Positions 44,101 to 52,604 of a stretch of 64,000 bases of DNA are shown here, one piece after another (positions within the stretch are counted from its first letter, which is position 1; every line of letters starts with the position of its first letter). The notes below the pieces were generated by a model. The model was not told the DNA's origin. It was given only the letters and a program-made list of their open reading frames with translations, and searched no databases. Source of the DNA: an uncultured delta proteobacterium (GTDB lineage Bacteria; Desulfobacterota; Desulfovibrionia; Desulfovibrionales; Desulfovibrionaceae); the NCBI GenBank assembly GCA_900079685.1, contig LT599018.1:2765924-2829923 (forward strand), read 5' to 3'. The translations under genes were made by a program, and so were the position numbers.

Positions 44101-44217
44101 GAGGACGAGGAAAAATGCCTTGCGGCCGGGATGACCGGCTATCTGGCGAAACCCATCGATGTGGAGAAGCTTTTTGCCGCTCTGGCGGCGATTCTGGATG
44201 CGCCGGCGGAGCGGTAA
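41128..44217 (+). CDS. Hybrid sensor histidine kinase (PAS-PAS-GAF-HisKA-HATPase-REC-REC)
   Basis: A 1029-residue soluble kinase. PAS with PAC tail at about 14-130, a second at 145-265 (GGWEWDGRDGWLRFYDDC), a coiled coil, a GAF domain at about 345-500, HisKA with SHEIRTPMN (His523), and the ATPase with LLNLLSNAVKF, VADNGIGIPEEYQ and FGGTGLGLAIS. Two receivers follow: the first (about 752-870) with Asp814 in LADWNMPVMDG, the second (about 895-1020) with Asp954 in LMDMQMPNLDG and the usual KP lysine (LAKPID). The first receiver has a weaker start (ALVVDDDADVLDY) but keeps its acceptor. The ATG follows GGAGGTG. No transmembrane helix is seen. It is divergent from the chemoreceptor; a functional link is not shown. 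Confidence 0.94.
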   Translation: MAHETRESFPLDGLPDLLRSAEVGVWEIETATGSFLCSPTFTQITGVASGVSIQEFRRALVAPEDAERMRILFFACLEGKPDRYHGRFLLRSGGKKARWAEEDAVVIRRNQDGSPARLAGMLRDVTQQKNNEDRLRAENVYRQNVARQAGLGGWEWDGRDGWLRFYDDCRDMLGYGREAMNGPVDAVCDRLVHPDEAGQVRTRIRDYIAVPQGMINEEMRLKHKDGHYLWVQGTGVAVAWDEEGRAARIVGGILDIDSRVRAEQELCENICSLAEDNDALLAEMTASMRRTFLAQGRRGTVAANGPDTNSVFGADLSRVRQTQEKLQQQSRLFQAINLVAVGLAGAAPETFDAAVQDAMAMIGEAVDVDRLRVWRNYDENGEVFGREIYQWTKSPRWAMPFVAKTGYGNIPFWWDTMARGKVFNAHAGELPEAEQRELEKNSILSILAVPIFIQDTFWGFIGFDDCTVGRSFTDSEEKLLQSGGNIIISALLRNEMTASLIEAREQAIASAKAKSEFLSRMSHEIRTPMNAIIGMGAIAKRTDDLEKIGDCLRKIDASSRQLLGIINDVLDMSKIEADKFTITNAAFDFEKMLQNIFSVMQIRFFEKKQEFKYDIETIFTKKMIGDELRLSQVLLNLLSNAVKFTPEGGAVTLRVREKNRAAAGSTLHIEVADNGIGIPEEYQDKLFQSFEQADGGITRQFGGTGLGLAISKKIVTLMGGDIQVKSTQGVGSSFVFEVPVGWGEPLRDDAPPMERKKVLHALVVDDDADVLDYLAGLLRELSIRTDTTADPVRAIALAVQNESAGTPYDVILADWNMPVMDGVETALELRRISSDNLFIIMTSLADWGEIEHEAGMAGVTCFLQKPVLPSALQDILARHGGHAGRPPSPLAEEPPRRDWAGKSILLAEDIEINREIVLCILEDTGVRIDMALDGVEAVDLFRRNPGLYDVILMDMQMPNLDGIAATRQIRALDIPGSADVPIVAMTANAFKEDEEKCLAAGMTGYLAKPIDVEKLFAALAAILDAPAER

Positions 44218-44300
44218 GGGCCTCTCCTCCGGCGTGACCGCGCCGTGAATTTTCGGGCGGCGTCGCCGCCCTTGCACGGTGCAATACTGAAGAACGCAGT

Positions 44301-44327
44301 CAAAAAGGAGGCATGGCCTCCTTTTTG
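44301..44327 (+). terminator. Terminator after the hybrid kinase
   Basis: Arms caaaaaggaggc (44301-44312) and gcctcctttttg (44316-44327) pair fully. The stem happens to contain GGAGG followed by ATG, which is not a start. Confidence 0.75.
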
Positions 44328-44359
44328 GATGCCATCCAACCCCAGGAAGGAACAGACTG

Positions 44360-45757
44360 ATGAAAAAAGAGATTGCCTTTACCTCGCGCAGCGCGTGGGA
44401 CGTTTACAGCGACGCCGAAAGCATGGCGGCCATGCGGGACCTGGCCGAGCGCTACAGGAAATTCCTCACCGCCTGCAAGACGGAACGCGAAACCATGGAT
44501 TATCTGCGCGGGCGTTTGGAAAAGGCGGGCTACAAGGAAAACGGCAAGGGCGACAAAATATTCCGGGTCTTGCAGAACAAGACCATGTTCGTGGCCAAAA
44601 AAGGCAAGGCTTCCCTTGAGGGCGGCCTGCGCCTCGTGGCGGCCCACGCCGATACGCCCAGGCTTGACTTCAAGCAGCATCCGCTTCTGGAACAGGCCAA
44701 CGTGGGTCAGGCCAAGACCCACTATTACGGCGGCATCCGTAAATACCAGTGGCTTGCCCGCCCCCTGGCCATCCACGGGGTTGTCGTGCGCGATTCCGGC
44801 GAGGTTATCAAAGTGGTGCTCGGTGAAGACCCGAAAGAGCCTGTGTTCACCATCCTCGACCTTCTGCCCCACCTTGCCCAGGGCCAGGCGGACGTGCCGC
44901 TCTCCAAGGTTTTCGAGGCGGAGAAGCTGAACGTCGTGCTGGGGCATAAACCCCTGGGGACAAAGGCCCCCAAGGGCAAAAAAGACGCGGACAAGTCCAA
45001 GGACCCGGTCAAGGCGGCCGTGCTTGAACTTTTGAACAAAAAATACGGCATCGTCGAGGAAGATCTGTACTCGGCGGAACTCCAGGCCGTGCCCGCGGGG
45101 GATGCCCGGTACGTCGGGCTCGACTCCTCCATGATCGGCGGGTACGGGCACGACGACCGCGTGTGCGTATTCACCGCCCTGGAAGGGTTTTTGACCGCCG
45201 CCGGGCAGACGGCCCATACCCAATGCCTCATGTTCTGGGACAAGGAGGAAATCGGGTCGGAAGGGTCCACCGGCGCCAAATCCCGGTTCTTCGAATACTG
45301 CGTGCAGGAATGCATCCGCACCTGGGAACCCAAGGCGGATTTCGCCACGGTCATGCTGCGCACGAAAGCTATTTCCGCGGACGTGCACGCGGCCATTGAC
45401 CCGGACTGGCAGGACCTGCACGAAAAGCTCAATTCCGCGCTGTTCGGCCACGGCCCGACCTTCTGCAAATTCACCGGGCACAGAGGGAAATACGAGGCCA
45501 ACGACGCCCACCCCGAATACGTGGGCTGGCTGCGCTCCGTGCTGAACAAGGAGAACATCCCCTGGCAGATGGCGGAACTGGGCAAGGTGGACCACGGCGG
45601 CGGCGGCACGGTCGCCATGTATCTGGCCGCCTACGGCATGAACATCATCGACTGCGGCCCGCCGATTCTTTCCATGCACAGCCCCTTTGAGGTGGTGAGC
45701 AACGCGGACCTTTACGCCACCAAGCTGGCCTTCACCGCTTTTCTGGCCGCGAAATAA
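44360..45757 (+). CDS. M18-family aminopeptidase
   Basis: A 465-residue cytosolic metallo-aminopeptidase of family M18 (aspartyl-aminopeptidase type). The metal and catalytic motifs are all visible: AAHADTPRLDFKQHP, SMIGGYGHDDRVCVF, FWDKEEIGSEGSTG, KVDHGGGGTVA and LSMHSPFEVV. It is a little longer than the shortest members because of a Lys- and Asp-rich loop (GKKDADKSKDP). It trims N-terminal residues from peptides. GGAAGG lies before the ATG; a strong terminator follows. Confidence 0.93.
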   Translation: MKKEIAFTSRSAWDVYSDAESMAAMRDLAERYRKFLTACKTERETMDYLRGRLEKAGYKENGKGDKIFRVLQNKTMFVAKKGKASLEGGLRLVAAHADTPRLDFKQHPLLEQANVGQAKTHYYGGIRKYQWLARPLAIHGVVVRDSGEVIKVVLGEDPKEPVFTILDLLPHLAQGQADVPLSKVFEAEKLNVVLGHKPLGTKAPKGKKDADKSKDPVKAAVLELLNKKYGIVEEDLYSAELQAVPAGDARYVGLDSSMIGGYGHDDRVCVFTALEGFLTAAGQTAHTQCLMFWDKEEIGSEGSTGAKSRFFEYCVQECIRTWEPKADFATVMLRTKAISADVHAAIDPDWQDLHEKLNSALFGHGPTFCKFTGHRGKYEANDAHPEYVGWLRSVLNKENIPWQMAELGKVDHGGGGTVAMYLAAYGMNIIDCGPPILSMHSPFEVVSNADLYATKLAFTAFLAAK

Positions 45758-45781
45758 GGGCCTGCCGGGAGCCGTTTTCAT

Positions 45782-45815
45782 GCCGCGCGGGACACATCCC
45801 GCGCGGCTGTTTTTA
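45782..45815 (+). terminator. Terminator after the M18 peptidase
   Basis: Eleven perfect base pairs (45782-45792 with 45797-45807) followed by TGTTTTTATTT. Confidence 0.9.
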
Positions 45816-45838
45816 TTTGCGGCACAATATCTTTCGAG

Positions 45839-45872
45839 CTTGTGAAAAAAACAACTTGATTCTTGTGAAAAA
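45839..45872 (+). promoter_or_regulatory. mdh: Direct repeat CTTGTGAAAAA upstream of mdh
   Basis: Two copies of CTTGTGAAAAA start at 45839 and 45862, 23 bases apart, or about two turns of the helix, roughly 150 bases before mdh. TTGTGAA is the half-site of the redox regulator Rex, but Rex sites are normally inverted, not direct. Confidence 0.4.
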
Positions 45873-46003
45873 TAGATTAAGGTTGCCTCTCGGACCAGAT
45901 AGCAGATAGTGTTTTATAATTACCCAGGCCGCCGGGGTTCCGGCAGCGGGCGGGCGTGACGCCGCCCGGACAATTTTTGATTTTATCCACATCGGAGGAT
46001 CGC

Positions 46004-46924
46004 ATGCCTAAGAAGATTACTGTCATCGGCGCGGGAAACGTGGGAGCGGCTGTTGCCCAGTACTGCCAGCTCAAAGACCTCGGCGAGATCGTCATGCTCG
46101 ATATCGCCGAAGGCGTCGCCAAGGGCAAGGCCCTGGACCTGTCCCAGGCTTCCGCGCTGCAGGGGTTTGATTCCAAGATCATCGGCACCGGCGACTATGC
46201 CGATACCGCCAACTCCGATGTGGTCGTGGTAACCGCGGGTATCGCGCGTAAACCCGGCATGAGCCGCGACGACCTGATCGCGACCAACCTCAAGATCGTG
46301 ACGGACGTGGTGAAAGCGGCGGTCGCGGTTTCCCCCAACGCCATTTTCATCATCGTCAGCAACCCGCTGGACATCATGTGCGCCGTGGCCCAGAAGGTCA
46401 GCGGGCTGCCGGTTGAGCGCGTGATCGGTCTTTCCGGCATGCTGGACGCCGCCCGGCTGAAATACTACCTGGCCGAAGCCACGGGCGTTTCCCCCCGCAC
46501 GGTCAACGCCATCGTGCTCGGCGAGCACGGCGACTCCATGGTCGCGCTGCCGCGCCTTGCCACCATCGGCGGCGTCGCGGCCCCCAACCTGCTCTCCGAA
46601 GCCCAGATGGCGGAAGTCGCCGAAAAGACCGCCAAGGGCGGCGCGGCCGTCGTGGCCCTTATCGGCGTATCCGCCTGGTACGGCCCGGGCCTTTCCACCG
46701 CCACCATGGTGGAAGCGGTCATCAAGGACACCCACGCCATCATGCCCTGCTCCGCGTATCTCACCGGCCAGTACGGCGCGAAAGACATGTACATGTGCTG
46801 CCCCATCCGCATCGGCGCCAAGGGCGTGGAAGAGATCATCGAAGTTGAGCTCAACGCCGCCGAAAAAGCGGCCGTGGCCAACTCCATCAAGAGCATCAAG
46901 GAAAAACTGGCTGCCGTGAAATAG
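46004..46924 (+). CDS. mdh: Malate dehydrogenase
   Basis: A 306-residue NAD-dependent malate dehydrogenase of the lactate-dehydrogenase-like group. The NAD loop is VIGAGNVGAAVAQ; catalytic and substrate residues are in TAGIARKPGMSRDD, VSNPLDIMC, SGMLDAARLKYYLA and GEHGDSMVALPR (catalytic His). It interconverts malate and oxaloacetate. GGAGG lies before the ATG at 46004; an earlier in-frame ATG at 45956 is not needed. The upstream 230 bases hold the repeated TTGTGAA sites. Confidence 0.96.
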   Translation: MPKKITVIGAGNVGAAVAQYCQLKDLGEIVMLDIAEGVAKGKALDLSQASALQGFDSKIIGTGDYADTANSDVVVVTAGIARKPGMSRDDLIATNLKIVTDVVKAAVAVSPNAIFIIVSNPLDIMCAVAQKVSGLPVERVIGLSGMLDAARLKYYLAEATGVSPRTVNAIVLGEHGDSMVALPRLATIGGVAAPNLLSEAQMAEVAEKTAKGGAAVVALIGVSAWYGPGLSTATMVEAVIKDTHAIMPCSAYLTGQYGAKDMYMCCPIRIGAKGVEEIIEVELNAAEKAAVANSIKSIKEKLAAVK

Positions 46925-46945
46925 CGCCGTTTTCCGGACAGAAAC

Positions 46946-46982
46946 AAAAAAGGACTTTCGAGCGATCGAAAGTCCTTTTTTT
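46946..46982 (+). terminator. Terminator after mdh
   Basis: A hairpin of AAAAAAGGACTTTCGA and its complement with a short GCGA loop, ending in seven T. Confidence 0.9.
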
Positions 46983-47137
46983 GCTTCGGATGGGCAGCGG
47001 CGGCAACGCCGCCGCATTGTTTTATGGCTTTCGCGCGTCATGTGATGGCGCATACAGGAAAAAACTTTTTTATAAATGCCCGCATCGCGCCTTTGTGGGA
47101 TAACGGCGGCATGTATGTATCCTTACAGGAGGCCGTT

Positions 47138-49117
47138 ATGCGGAAAAAATTGTTAGTTCTTCTTTGCCTCGCCTTCATGCTTGCTTGCGTTACAGCGGCG
47201 GCAGCGGCGGAAAAGGCCCCGGTCCTCGGCAAAAGCGCCACGGACAAGACCAAGGCCGCCAACGCGGCGATTTTGAAAAAGTTGCCTTTCAGCAACACGC
47301 AGGATTTTGACGACGCCAACCGGGGGTTTATCGCCACCATCCCGGATTTGGTCATTAACGACGCCCACGGCCACCCGGTCTGGAACCTGAAGGATTACGC
47401 CTTTCTGAAACAGGAAACCGCCCCGGATACGGTCAACCCCAGCCTGTGGCGGCAGTCGCGGCTGAACATGACCAACGGCCTGTTCAAGGTTGTGGACCGG
47501 GTCTACCAGATTCGCGGCTTTGACCTTTCCAACATGACCATCATCGAAGGCGATACCGGCCTTATCCTCATCGACCCCCTGGTCTCGCCGGAAACTTCCA
47601 AGGCCGGGCTGGATCTTTACCGCGCGCACGGAACAGATAAACCGGTAGTGGCCGTCATCTACACGCACAGCCACATCGACCACTACGGCGGCGTCAAGGG
47701 CGTGACCACCGAGGACGACGTCAAAGCCGGCAAGGTGAAAATCATCGCCCCGGATAAGTTCCTGGAAGAAGCGGTCAGCGAAAACGTCTATGCCGGAACG
47801 GCCATGGGCCGCCGCGCCCTGTACCACACCGGCGCGCTGCTGCCCAAAAGTCCCACGGGCCAGGTGGACGACGGCCTGGGCAAAACCGCCTCCCTGGGGG
47901 CCTCCACGCTGATCGCGCCCACGGATACCGTCACCGCCACCGGCCAGAAAATGACCGTGGACGGCGTGGACATGGAATTCATCCTGGCCCCGGGCACCGA
48001 AGCCCCGGCGGAAATGCTCATTTATTTCCCGCAGTTCAAACTGCTGGACGCGGCCGAGGATTGCACGCACACCGTGCACAACTTGTACACCCTGCGCGGG
48101 GCCCAGGTGCGCGACGCCAAAAACTGGTGGAAGTCCCTGAACACGGCTCTTGTGCTGTACGGTACGGACGTGCAGGCCATCATCGCCCAGCACCACTGGC
48201 CCATGTGGGGGAACGACCGCGTTAACGCCATCCTGGTCAGCCAGCGCGATATGTATAAGTTCATCCATGACCAGACCCTGAACTTGGCCAACAAGGGCTT
48301 TACCTCCGTGGAGATCGCCGAGCGGCTTACCCTGCCCGCCTCCCTGGCCGGGCAGTGGTGGAACCGCGACTACTACGGCTCCGTGAACCACGACGCCAAA
48401 GCGGTGTATCAGCGCTACCTGGGCTGGTACGACGGCAACCCCTCCAATCTGTATGTGCTGCCGCCGGTTGATTCCGCCAAGAAGTACGTGGAATACATGG
48501 GCGGCGCGGCCGCCATTACGGAAAAGGCCAAAAAGGACTTTGCCGCCGGCAACTACCGCTGGGTGGCCGAGGTCATGAACAAGGTTGTTTTTGCGGATCC
48601 GAACAACGCCGCCGCGAAGGGCCTTTTGGCCGATACCCTGGAACAGCTGGGCTACCAGACGGAAAACGGCACCTGGCGCAACAACTTCCTGCAGGGCGCT
48701 TTTGAACTGCGCAACGGCACGCCGAAGATAAAAATCCCCGGCGTGGCCACCCCGGACGTGGTCAAAGCCATGAGCCCGGACATGCTTCTGGACTACATGG
48801 GCATACGGTTGAACGCCGCCAAGGCCGAGGGCAAGGTGCTGACCATCGCCTGGATGCAGCCCGGCCAGGACGCCCCGTACGCCATTGAGCTGCAAAACTC
48901 GGCCCTGATCTACACCCAGGGCAAAAAGCTGGCCTCGCCCGGGGCCACCATCACCGCCGCCAGCGGCGATCTGGCCGAAGTGCTCATGGGCCAGGCGTCC
49001 CTAAGCGACAAGATTAAGGACGGCAGCCTGGCGATCAGCGGCAACGGGAACGCGGTGCAGGAGCTCTTCTCGCTGCTGGATGAGTTTGAGCTGATGTTCA
49101 ACATCGTCACGCCGTAA
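47138..49117 (+). CDS. Exported alkyl sulfatase, metallo-beta-lactamase fold (SdsA/BDS1-like)
   Basis: A 659-residue protein with a Sec signal (MRKKLLVLLCLAFMLACVT up to about AAAAAE). The metallo-beta-lactamase motif is THSHIDHYGG (residues 176-185), and the downstream zinc ligands lie in AEDCTHTVHNLYTLRG and AQHHWPMWG. The alkylsulfatase dimerisation domain follows (KAVYQRYLGWYDGNPSNLYVLPP, then KVVFADPNNAAAKGLLADTLEQLGYQTENGTWRN), and a C-terminal SCP2-like domain ends the protein. It should split sulfate from primary alkyl sulfates in the periplasm. The ATG at 47138 follows ACAGGAGG. In a likely sulfate reducer this would free both a respiratory electron acceptor and an alcohol. Confidence 0.9.
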   Translation: MRKKLLVLLCLAFMLACVTAAAAAEKAPVLGKSATDKTKAANAAILKKLPFSNTQDFDDANRGFIATIPDLVINDAHGHPVWNLKDYAFLKQETAPDTVNPSLWRQSRLNMTNGLFKVVDRVYQIRGFDLSNMTIIEGDTGLILIDPLVSPETSKAGLDLYRAHGTDKPVVAVIYTHSHIDHYGGVKGVTTEDDVKAGKVKIIAPDKFLEEAVSENVYAGTAMGRRALYHTGALLPKSPTGQVDDGLGKTASLGASTLIAPTDTVTATGQKMTVDGVDMEFILAPGTEAPAEMLIYFPQFKLLDAAEDCTHTVHNLYTLRGAQVRDAKNWWKSLNTALVLYGTDVQAIIAQHHWPMWGNDRVNAILVSQRDMYKFIHDQTLNLANKGFTSVEIAERLTLPASLAGQWWNRDYYGSVNHDAKAVYQRYLGWYDGNPSNLYVLPPVDSAKKYVEYMGGAAAITEKAKKDFAAGNYRWVAEVMNKVVFADPNNAAAKGLLADTLEQLGYQTENGTWRNNFLQGAFELRNGTPKIKIPGVATPDVVKAMSPDMLLDYMGIRLNAAKAEGKVLTIAWMQPGQDAPYAIELQNSALIYTQGKKLASPGATITAASGDLAEVLMGQASLSDKIKDGSLAISGNGNAVQELFSLLDEFELMFNIVTP

Positions 49118-49143
49118 CCCGGCCCGCCTCGTGGGTAAAAGAG

Positions 49144-49173
49144 CAGGGGGTACGCGGCCGCGTACCCCCTTGC
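49144..49173. terminator. Palindromic terminator between convergent genes
   Basis: A nearly perfect 15-base arm hairpin (GCAGGGGGTACGCGG and its complement), between the sulfatase and pirin genes, serving both strands. Confidence 0.7.
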
Positions 49174-49194
49174 TTTACGTGTGTTTTTCCGGTG

Positions 49195-50106
49195 TCAGCC
49201 GTACTCCACAAAGGTCCCATCGCGCAGTTCCCGGAAGGCCTGGTCCAACTCCTCCTGGGTGTTCATGACAATGGGGCCGCCCCAGGCCACGGGCTCGCGC
49301 AGCGGTCTGCCCATGACGACGACGAGCCGGGAATCCGTATCCCCGCCGCGCAAGGTGATGCATTCCCCGGGTCCGAACAGCACGGCGTGCCGGGCGTGGA
49401 TGGGCGTCGCGGCGCAATAGTTCTTGCCGTTTCCGCCGCAGGGCGATTCCCCCGGCACCGGGCCGGAGCTGCAATCGCCATACAGAACGTAGGCGAAAAC
49501 CGTGTCTTCCGGATTCGTTGCAAGGGTCCAGAGCGCTCCCGCTTTCAACGTGACGTCCAGGAACGTGACCGGGACGTAATCGGCCCGCATGGCTCCCGGA
49601 TGGCCCTTGTATTCGCCGGAGAGCACGCGCACGGCCGCGCCGTCCTCCGCGACCACGGCGATCATGCCGGGCTGGATGTCGCGGTATTGCGGCTCGGCCA
49701 TCTTGTCCTTTTTCGCGAGGTTGACCCAGAGTTGCAGGCCCAGCATGCGGGGCGAGGGTTGGGGCATTTCCTGGTGCAGAATGCCGCCGCCCGCCGTCAT
49801 CCACTGGCAGCCGCCGCTGACGATGGTGCCTGCGTTGCCGAGGCTGTCCTGGTGGTCGATTTCGCCTTCGGCAAGGTAGGTCACGGTCTCGATTCCCCGG
49901 TGCGGGTGCATGGGGAACCCCGCGACATAGTCATCCGGGTTTTGGGAATCAAAGGCGTCCAGCATGAGGAAGGGATCGAAATCCTTGATGGTTTGCGGTC
50001 CCAGAACGCGGACGAGGCGCACGCCGGCGCCGTCCACGGCGGGGTTGCCCGCCACCTGCCGCGCCACGCAGCGCGAGCGGGGCTGTGGATTGTGTGTTGT
50101 ATCCAT
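49195..50106 (-). CDS. Pirin-family cupin protein
   Basis: A 303-residue bicupin of the pirin family. The N-terminal cupin has HPHRGIETVTYLAEGEIDHQDS and HQEMPQPSPRMLGLQLWVNL, with the three histidines and glutamate that bind iron; the C-terminal cupin is degenerate. Some pirins have quercetinase activity or act as redox-sensing cofactors. The ATG at 50106 has GGAGGG upstream, so ten extra residues are left out. It is in the same direction as the lipoprotein gene at 50160. Confidence 0.88.
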   Translation of the reverse strand: MDTTHNPQPRSRCVARQVAGNPAVDGAGVRLVRVLGPQTIKDFDPFLMLDAFDSQNPDDYVAGFPMHPHRGIETVTYLAEGEIDHQDSLGNAGTIVSGGCQWMTAGGGILHQEMPQPSPRMLGLQLWVNLAKKDKMAEPQYRDIQPGMIAVVAEDGAAVRVLSGEYKGHPGAMRADYVPVTFLDVTLKAGALWTLATNPEDTVFAYVLYGDCSSGPVPGESPCGGNGKNYCAATPIHARHAVLFGPGECITLRGGDTDSRLVVVMGRPLREPVAWGGPIVMNTQEELDQAFRELRDGTFVEYG

Positions 50107-50159
50107 ACTACCCTCCAAGATTGGGAAAAGTACCATGGAATCCGGTCCGCCGGAGAGAG

Positions 50160-50816
50160 TTATTTTTCCAATGGCACGGTCACGGCGCCATGCGTATCCT
50201 TGCCGATATACGGTTTGGCCGCCTCAAGCATGGCGGGCATGAGGGCGCGCAGGTTGTTCTCGCCGTTATCGGCCGTTACGGTGATTTTCCACAGGCTCGC
50301 GCCCTTGTTCCGCGGATCAGGAGTGCCCGCGACCGCATCCAGAATGACGGCGTGCTTGTAGCGGGAGACAGTCTGGCCGCCGCCCATGGGCACGCCGATG
50401 CCCAGGCCGAAAAAGCTGCCGCCGCCCCAGCCCCAGTCCCGATCATAGTAGCCGCCCGAGCCGGAGCCGACCCCGATGCCCACCGTGGGCCCGCTGCCGT
50501 CGGAATAGGTCATCATTTCGCTGGTATGGTAGGAGAGGAGCACGGTGGCCGTCGCCTGCTCGCCGTCTTCCGCCACGGCAAGGCCCAGGCCTCGCAAAAC
50601 CGGGATCAGATGGTTTTTATATTCCACAAATTGCAAGTCATCGGGCCGGGTATCGGCCATGCCGGGCAGGATGGCGTAACGGAGGTTTGCCGGAACGCCG
50701 CCCCCGGGGGCGGCAAGGCCGTCCACCGTCGCGGTGGGTTTGGCGCAGCCGAAAGCGGCCAGGCCGAGTGCCAGGAAAAGAAAAAACAAACGAACGGTAT
50801 AGCGGGCGGGGACCAT
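50160..50816 (-). CDS. DUF4136-like lipoprotein
   Basis: A 218-residue exported protein with a lipobox ending AAFGC (Cys near residue 24), so it is anchored in the membrane by lipid. The mature part resembles DUF4136: ANLRYAILPGMADTRPDDLQFVEYKNHLIPVLRGLGLAVAEDGEQATATVLLSYH, with a Gly- and Tyr-rich middle (GVGSGSGGYYDRDWGWGGG) and a C-terminal WKITVTADNGENNL. The function of the family is not known. GGAGGT lies just before the ATG. It is divergent from lactate permease. Confidence 0.75.
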   Translation of the reverse strand: MVPARYTVRLFFLFLALGLAAFGCAKPTATVDGLAAPGGGVPANLRYAILPGMADTRPDDLQFVEYKNHLIPVLRGLGLAVAEDGEQATATVLLSYHTSEMMTYSDGSGPTVGIGVGSGSGGYYDRDWGWGGGSFFGLGIGVPMGGGQTVSRYKHAVILDAVAGTPDPRNKGASLWKITVTADNGENNLRALMPAMLEAAKPYIGKDTHGAVTVPLEK

Positions 50817-50975
50817 GGGGTGACCTCCGGTTTCCGGGTTCTTTTACTCAATATAAACCATCGGCGCGGCATGTCCATTACAAGCTGGACAGGATGCGCA
50901 ATAACGGAGACGCTTGCGCGGACAGAAAGCCGGAGGTATACCTTCGCGGATACCACCGCCGTCTCGAGGAAGCCG

Positions 50976-52583
50976 ATGCTTGACATGCCGCCGTTCACCC
51001 AGTCCGTGTATGCCCCTTTGGTGGCCATGCTGCCCGTGCTCTGGCTTTTCGTCAGCCTGGGTGTTCTGAAAATGTCCACGCCGGTGGCCTGCGCCGCCGG
51101 GCTTGCCATGAGCGCCGTTCTGGCCGTCGCGGGCTGGGGCTTTACGCCGGTTCTGGCCGCCAAGGCGTTCCTTGACGGCGCGGCCTTCGCCCTCATGCCC
51201 ATTCTCTGGGTCATTTTCGCGGCCCTCCTGACCTATTCCATTGCCGTGGAAACAAAGGCCATGGACCGCATCAAGGACCTTCTGGCTTCCGTCTCCCGCG
51301 ACAGGCGCATCCAGGCGCTGCTCATCGCCTGGGGGTTCGGCGGGTTCATGGAGTCCGTGGCCGGGTTCGGCACGGCTGTCGCGGTTCCGGCCGCGGTTCT
51401 GGTTTCCCTCGGATTCGCCCCGTTTTGCGCGGCGGTGGTATGCCTTCTGGCCAACACCGTTGCCGTGGCGTTCGGGGTGGTGGGGATACCCGTCATCACC
51501 CTTGCCTGGATAACGGATCTGCCCGTTACCGAGCTTTCCACCCGGATCGTGCTGCAGCTGACGGCCTTTGTGTTCATCGTGCCGATTTTCATCGTGACGG
51601 CCGTGACCGGGAGCGTGCGCGGCGTGGCCGGGGTGTGGGTGCACGCCCTTGGGGCGGGTGCGAGCTTCGGCGTGGTGCAGTTCATCGCGGCCCGGTATAT
51701 CGGCCCGGAGATGCCCGCCATTCTCGGCTCCCTGGCCGCGTTCGCGACCACGGCGGCTCTGGCAAAATACCTGCCGCCCAAACAGATCTGGACCTTTGCC
51801 CACGACGGGGAGGAGAGCGTTCTCCATGGCGGAGAAACGCGGGCGGGCGGAATCCGCCCGCGCGAACAAACGGCGGGCGGAGCCCGCCTGGACCTCGCCG
51901 CGCAACTTAAAGCCTGGTCTCCCTATATCGTTTTGCTCATCCTCGTTCTGGCGAGCCGGATGATCGGGCCGGTCAACGCGCTGCTCGCCAAGGCCACGAG
52001 CCTGCACGCCATTTACGACGGCCCCGGCGGCAAGCCGCTTGCCGTAGCCTGGCTGCTCACGCCGGGAACCCTTGTCCTGATAGCCGCCCTGATCGGCGGG
52101 CGTATCCAGGGAGCGTCTTTCGGGGCCATTCTTCGTCTGTCCGGGAAGACCGCGCGCCAGATGGGAAAAAGCGTGATAACCATCGTGTGCATCGTGGCGC
52201 TGGCCAAGATGCTGGGCTACAGCGGCATGGTCAACACGGTGGCCGTGGCCCTGGCGGATGTCGCGGGAACCTTCTACCCGCTGGTGGCGCCGGTTTTGGG
52301 CATGCTCGGCACCTTCATCACCGGGAGCGACACCAGCTCCAACATTTTGTTCGGCCAGTTGCAGAAGCAGGTGGCGTTGAGCATCGGGGTTTCCCCGATC
52401 TGGATAGCCGCGGCCAACACCAGCGGGGCATGCATCGGCAAGATCATTTCCCTCCAGAGCATCGCCATTGCCGGGATTTCGGCCAATATCGCGGGCAGGG
52501 AAGGGGAGCTCTTGATCGTGTGCGTGAAGTACGCGCTGCCGTTTATCGTGGCGCTGGGCGCGCTGGTGTTCGCGGTTGCGTGA
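50976..52583 (+). CDS. lctP: L-lactate permease
   Basis: A 535-residue inner-membrane proton symporter of the LctP family, with about 12-14 helices. Landmarks: FLDGAAFALMPILWVIFAALLTYSIAVETKAMDRIKDLL, AWGFGGFMESVAGFGTAVAVPAAVL, GTFITGSDTSSNILFGQLQKQVA and ANTSGACIGKIISLQSIAIA. It takes up lactate, and in related enzymes glycolate. A Gly- and Arg-rich loop is seen around residues 285-305. The start at 50976 has GAGGAA nearby, and the long open frame upstream lies over the lipoprotein gene on the other strand. Confidence 0.93.
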   Translation: MLDMPPFTQSVYAPLVAMLPVLWLFVSLGVLKMSTPVACAAGLAMSAVLAVAGWGFTPVLAAKAFLDGAAFALMPILWVIFAALLTYSIAVETKAMDRIKDLLASVSRDRRIQALLIAWGFGGFMESVAGFGTAVAVPAAVLVSLGFAPFCAAVVCLLANTVAVAFGVVGIPVITLAWITDLPVTELSTRIVLQLTAFVFIVPIFIVTAVTGSVRGVAGVWVHALGAGASFGVVQFIAARYIGPEMPAILGSLAAFATTAALAKYLPPKQIWTFAHDGEESVLHGGETRAGGIRPREQTAGGARLDLAAQLKAWSPYIVLLILVLASRMIGPVNALLAKATSLHAIYDGPGGKPLAVAWLLTPGTLVLIAALIGGRIQGASFGAILRLSGKTARQMGKSVITIVCIVALAKMLGYSGMVNTVAVALADVAGTFYPLVAPVLGMLGTFITGSDTSSNILFGQLQKQVALSIGVSPIWIAAANTSGACIGKIISLQSIAIAGISANIAGREGELLIVCVKYALPFIVALGALVFAVA

Positions 52584-52604
52584 GCGCGTAGAGGAGAATC
52601 ATCA

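Noticed and set aside
44304-44318. AAGGAGG followed by ATG after the hybrid kinase
   Set aside because: It is the stem of the transcription terminator, and the true peptidase start with its own ribosome site lies 45 bases further on.
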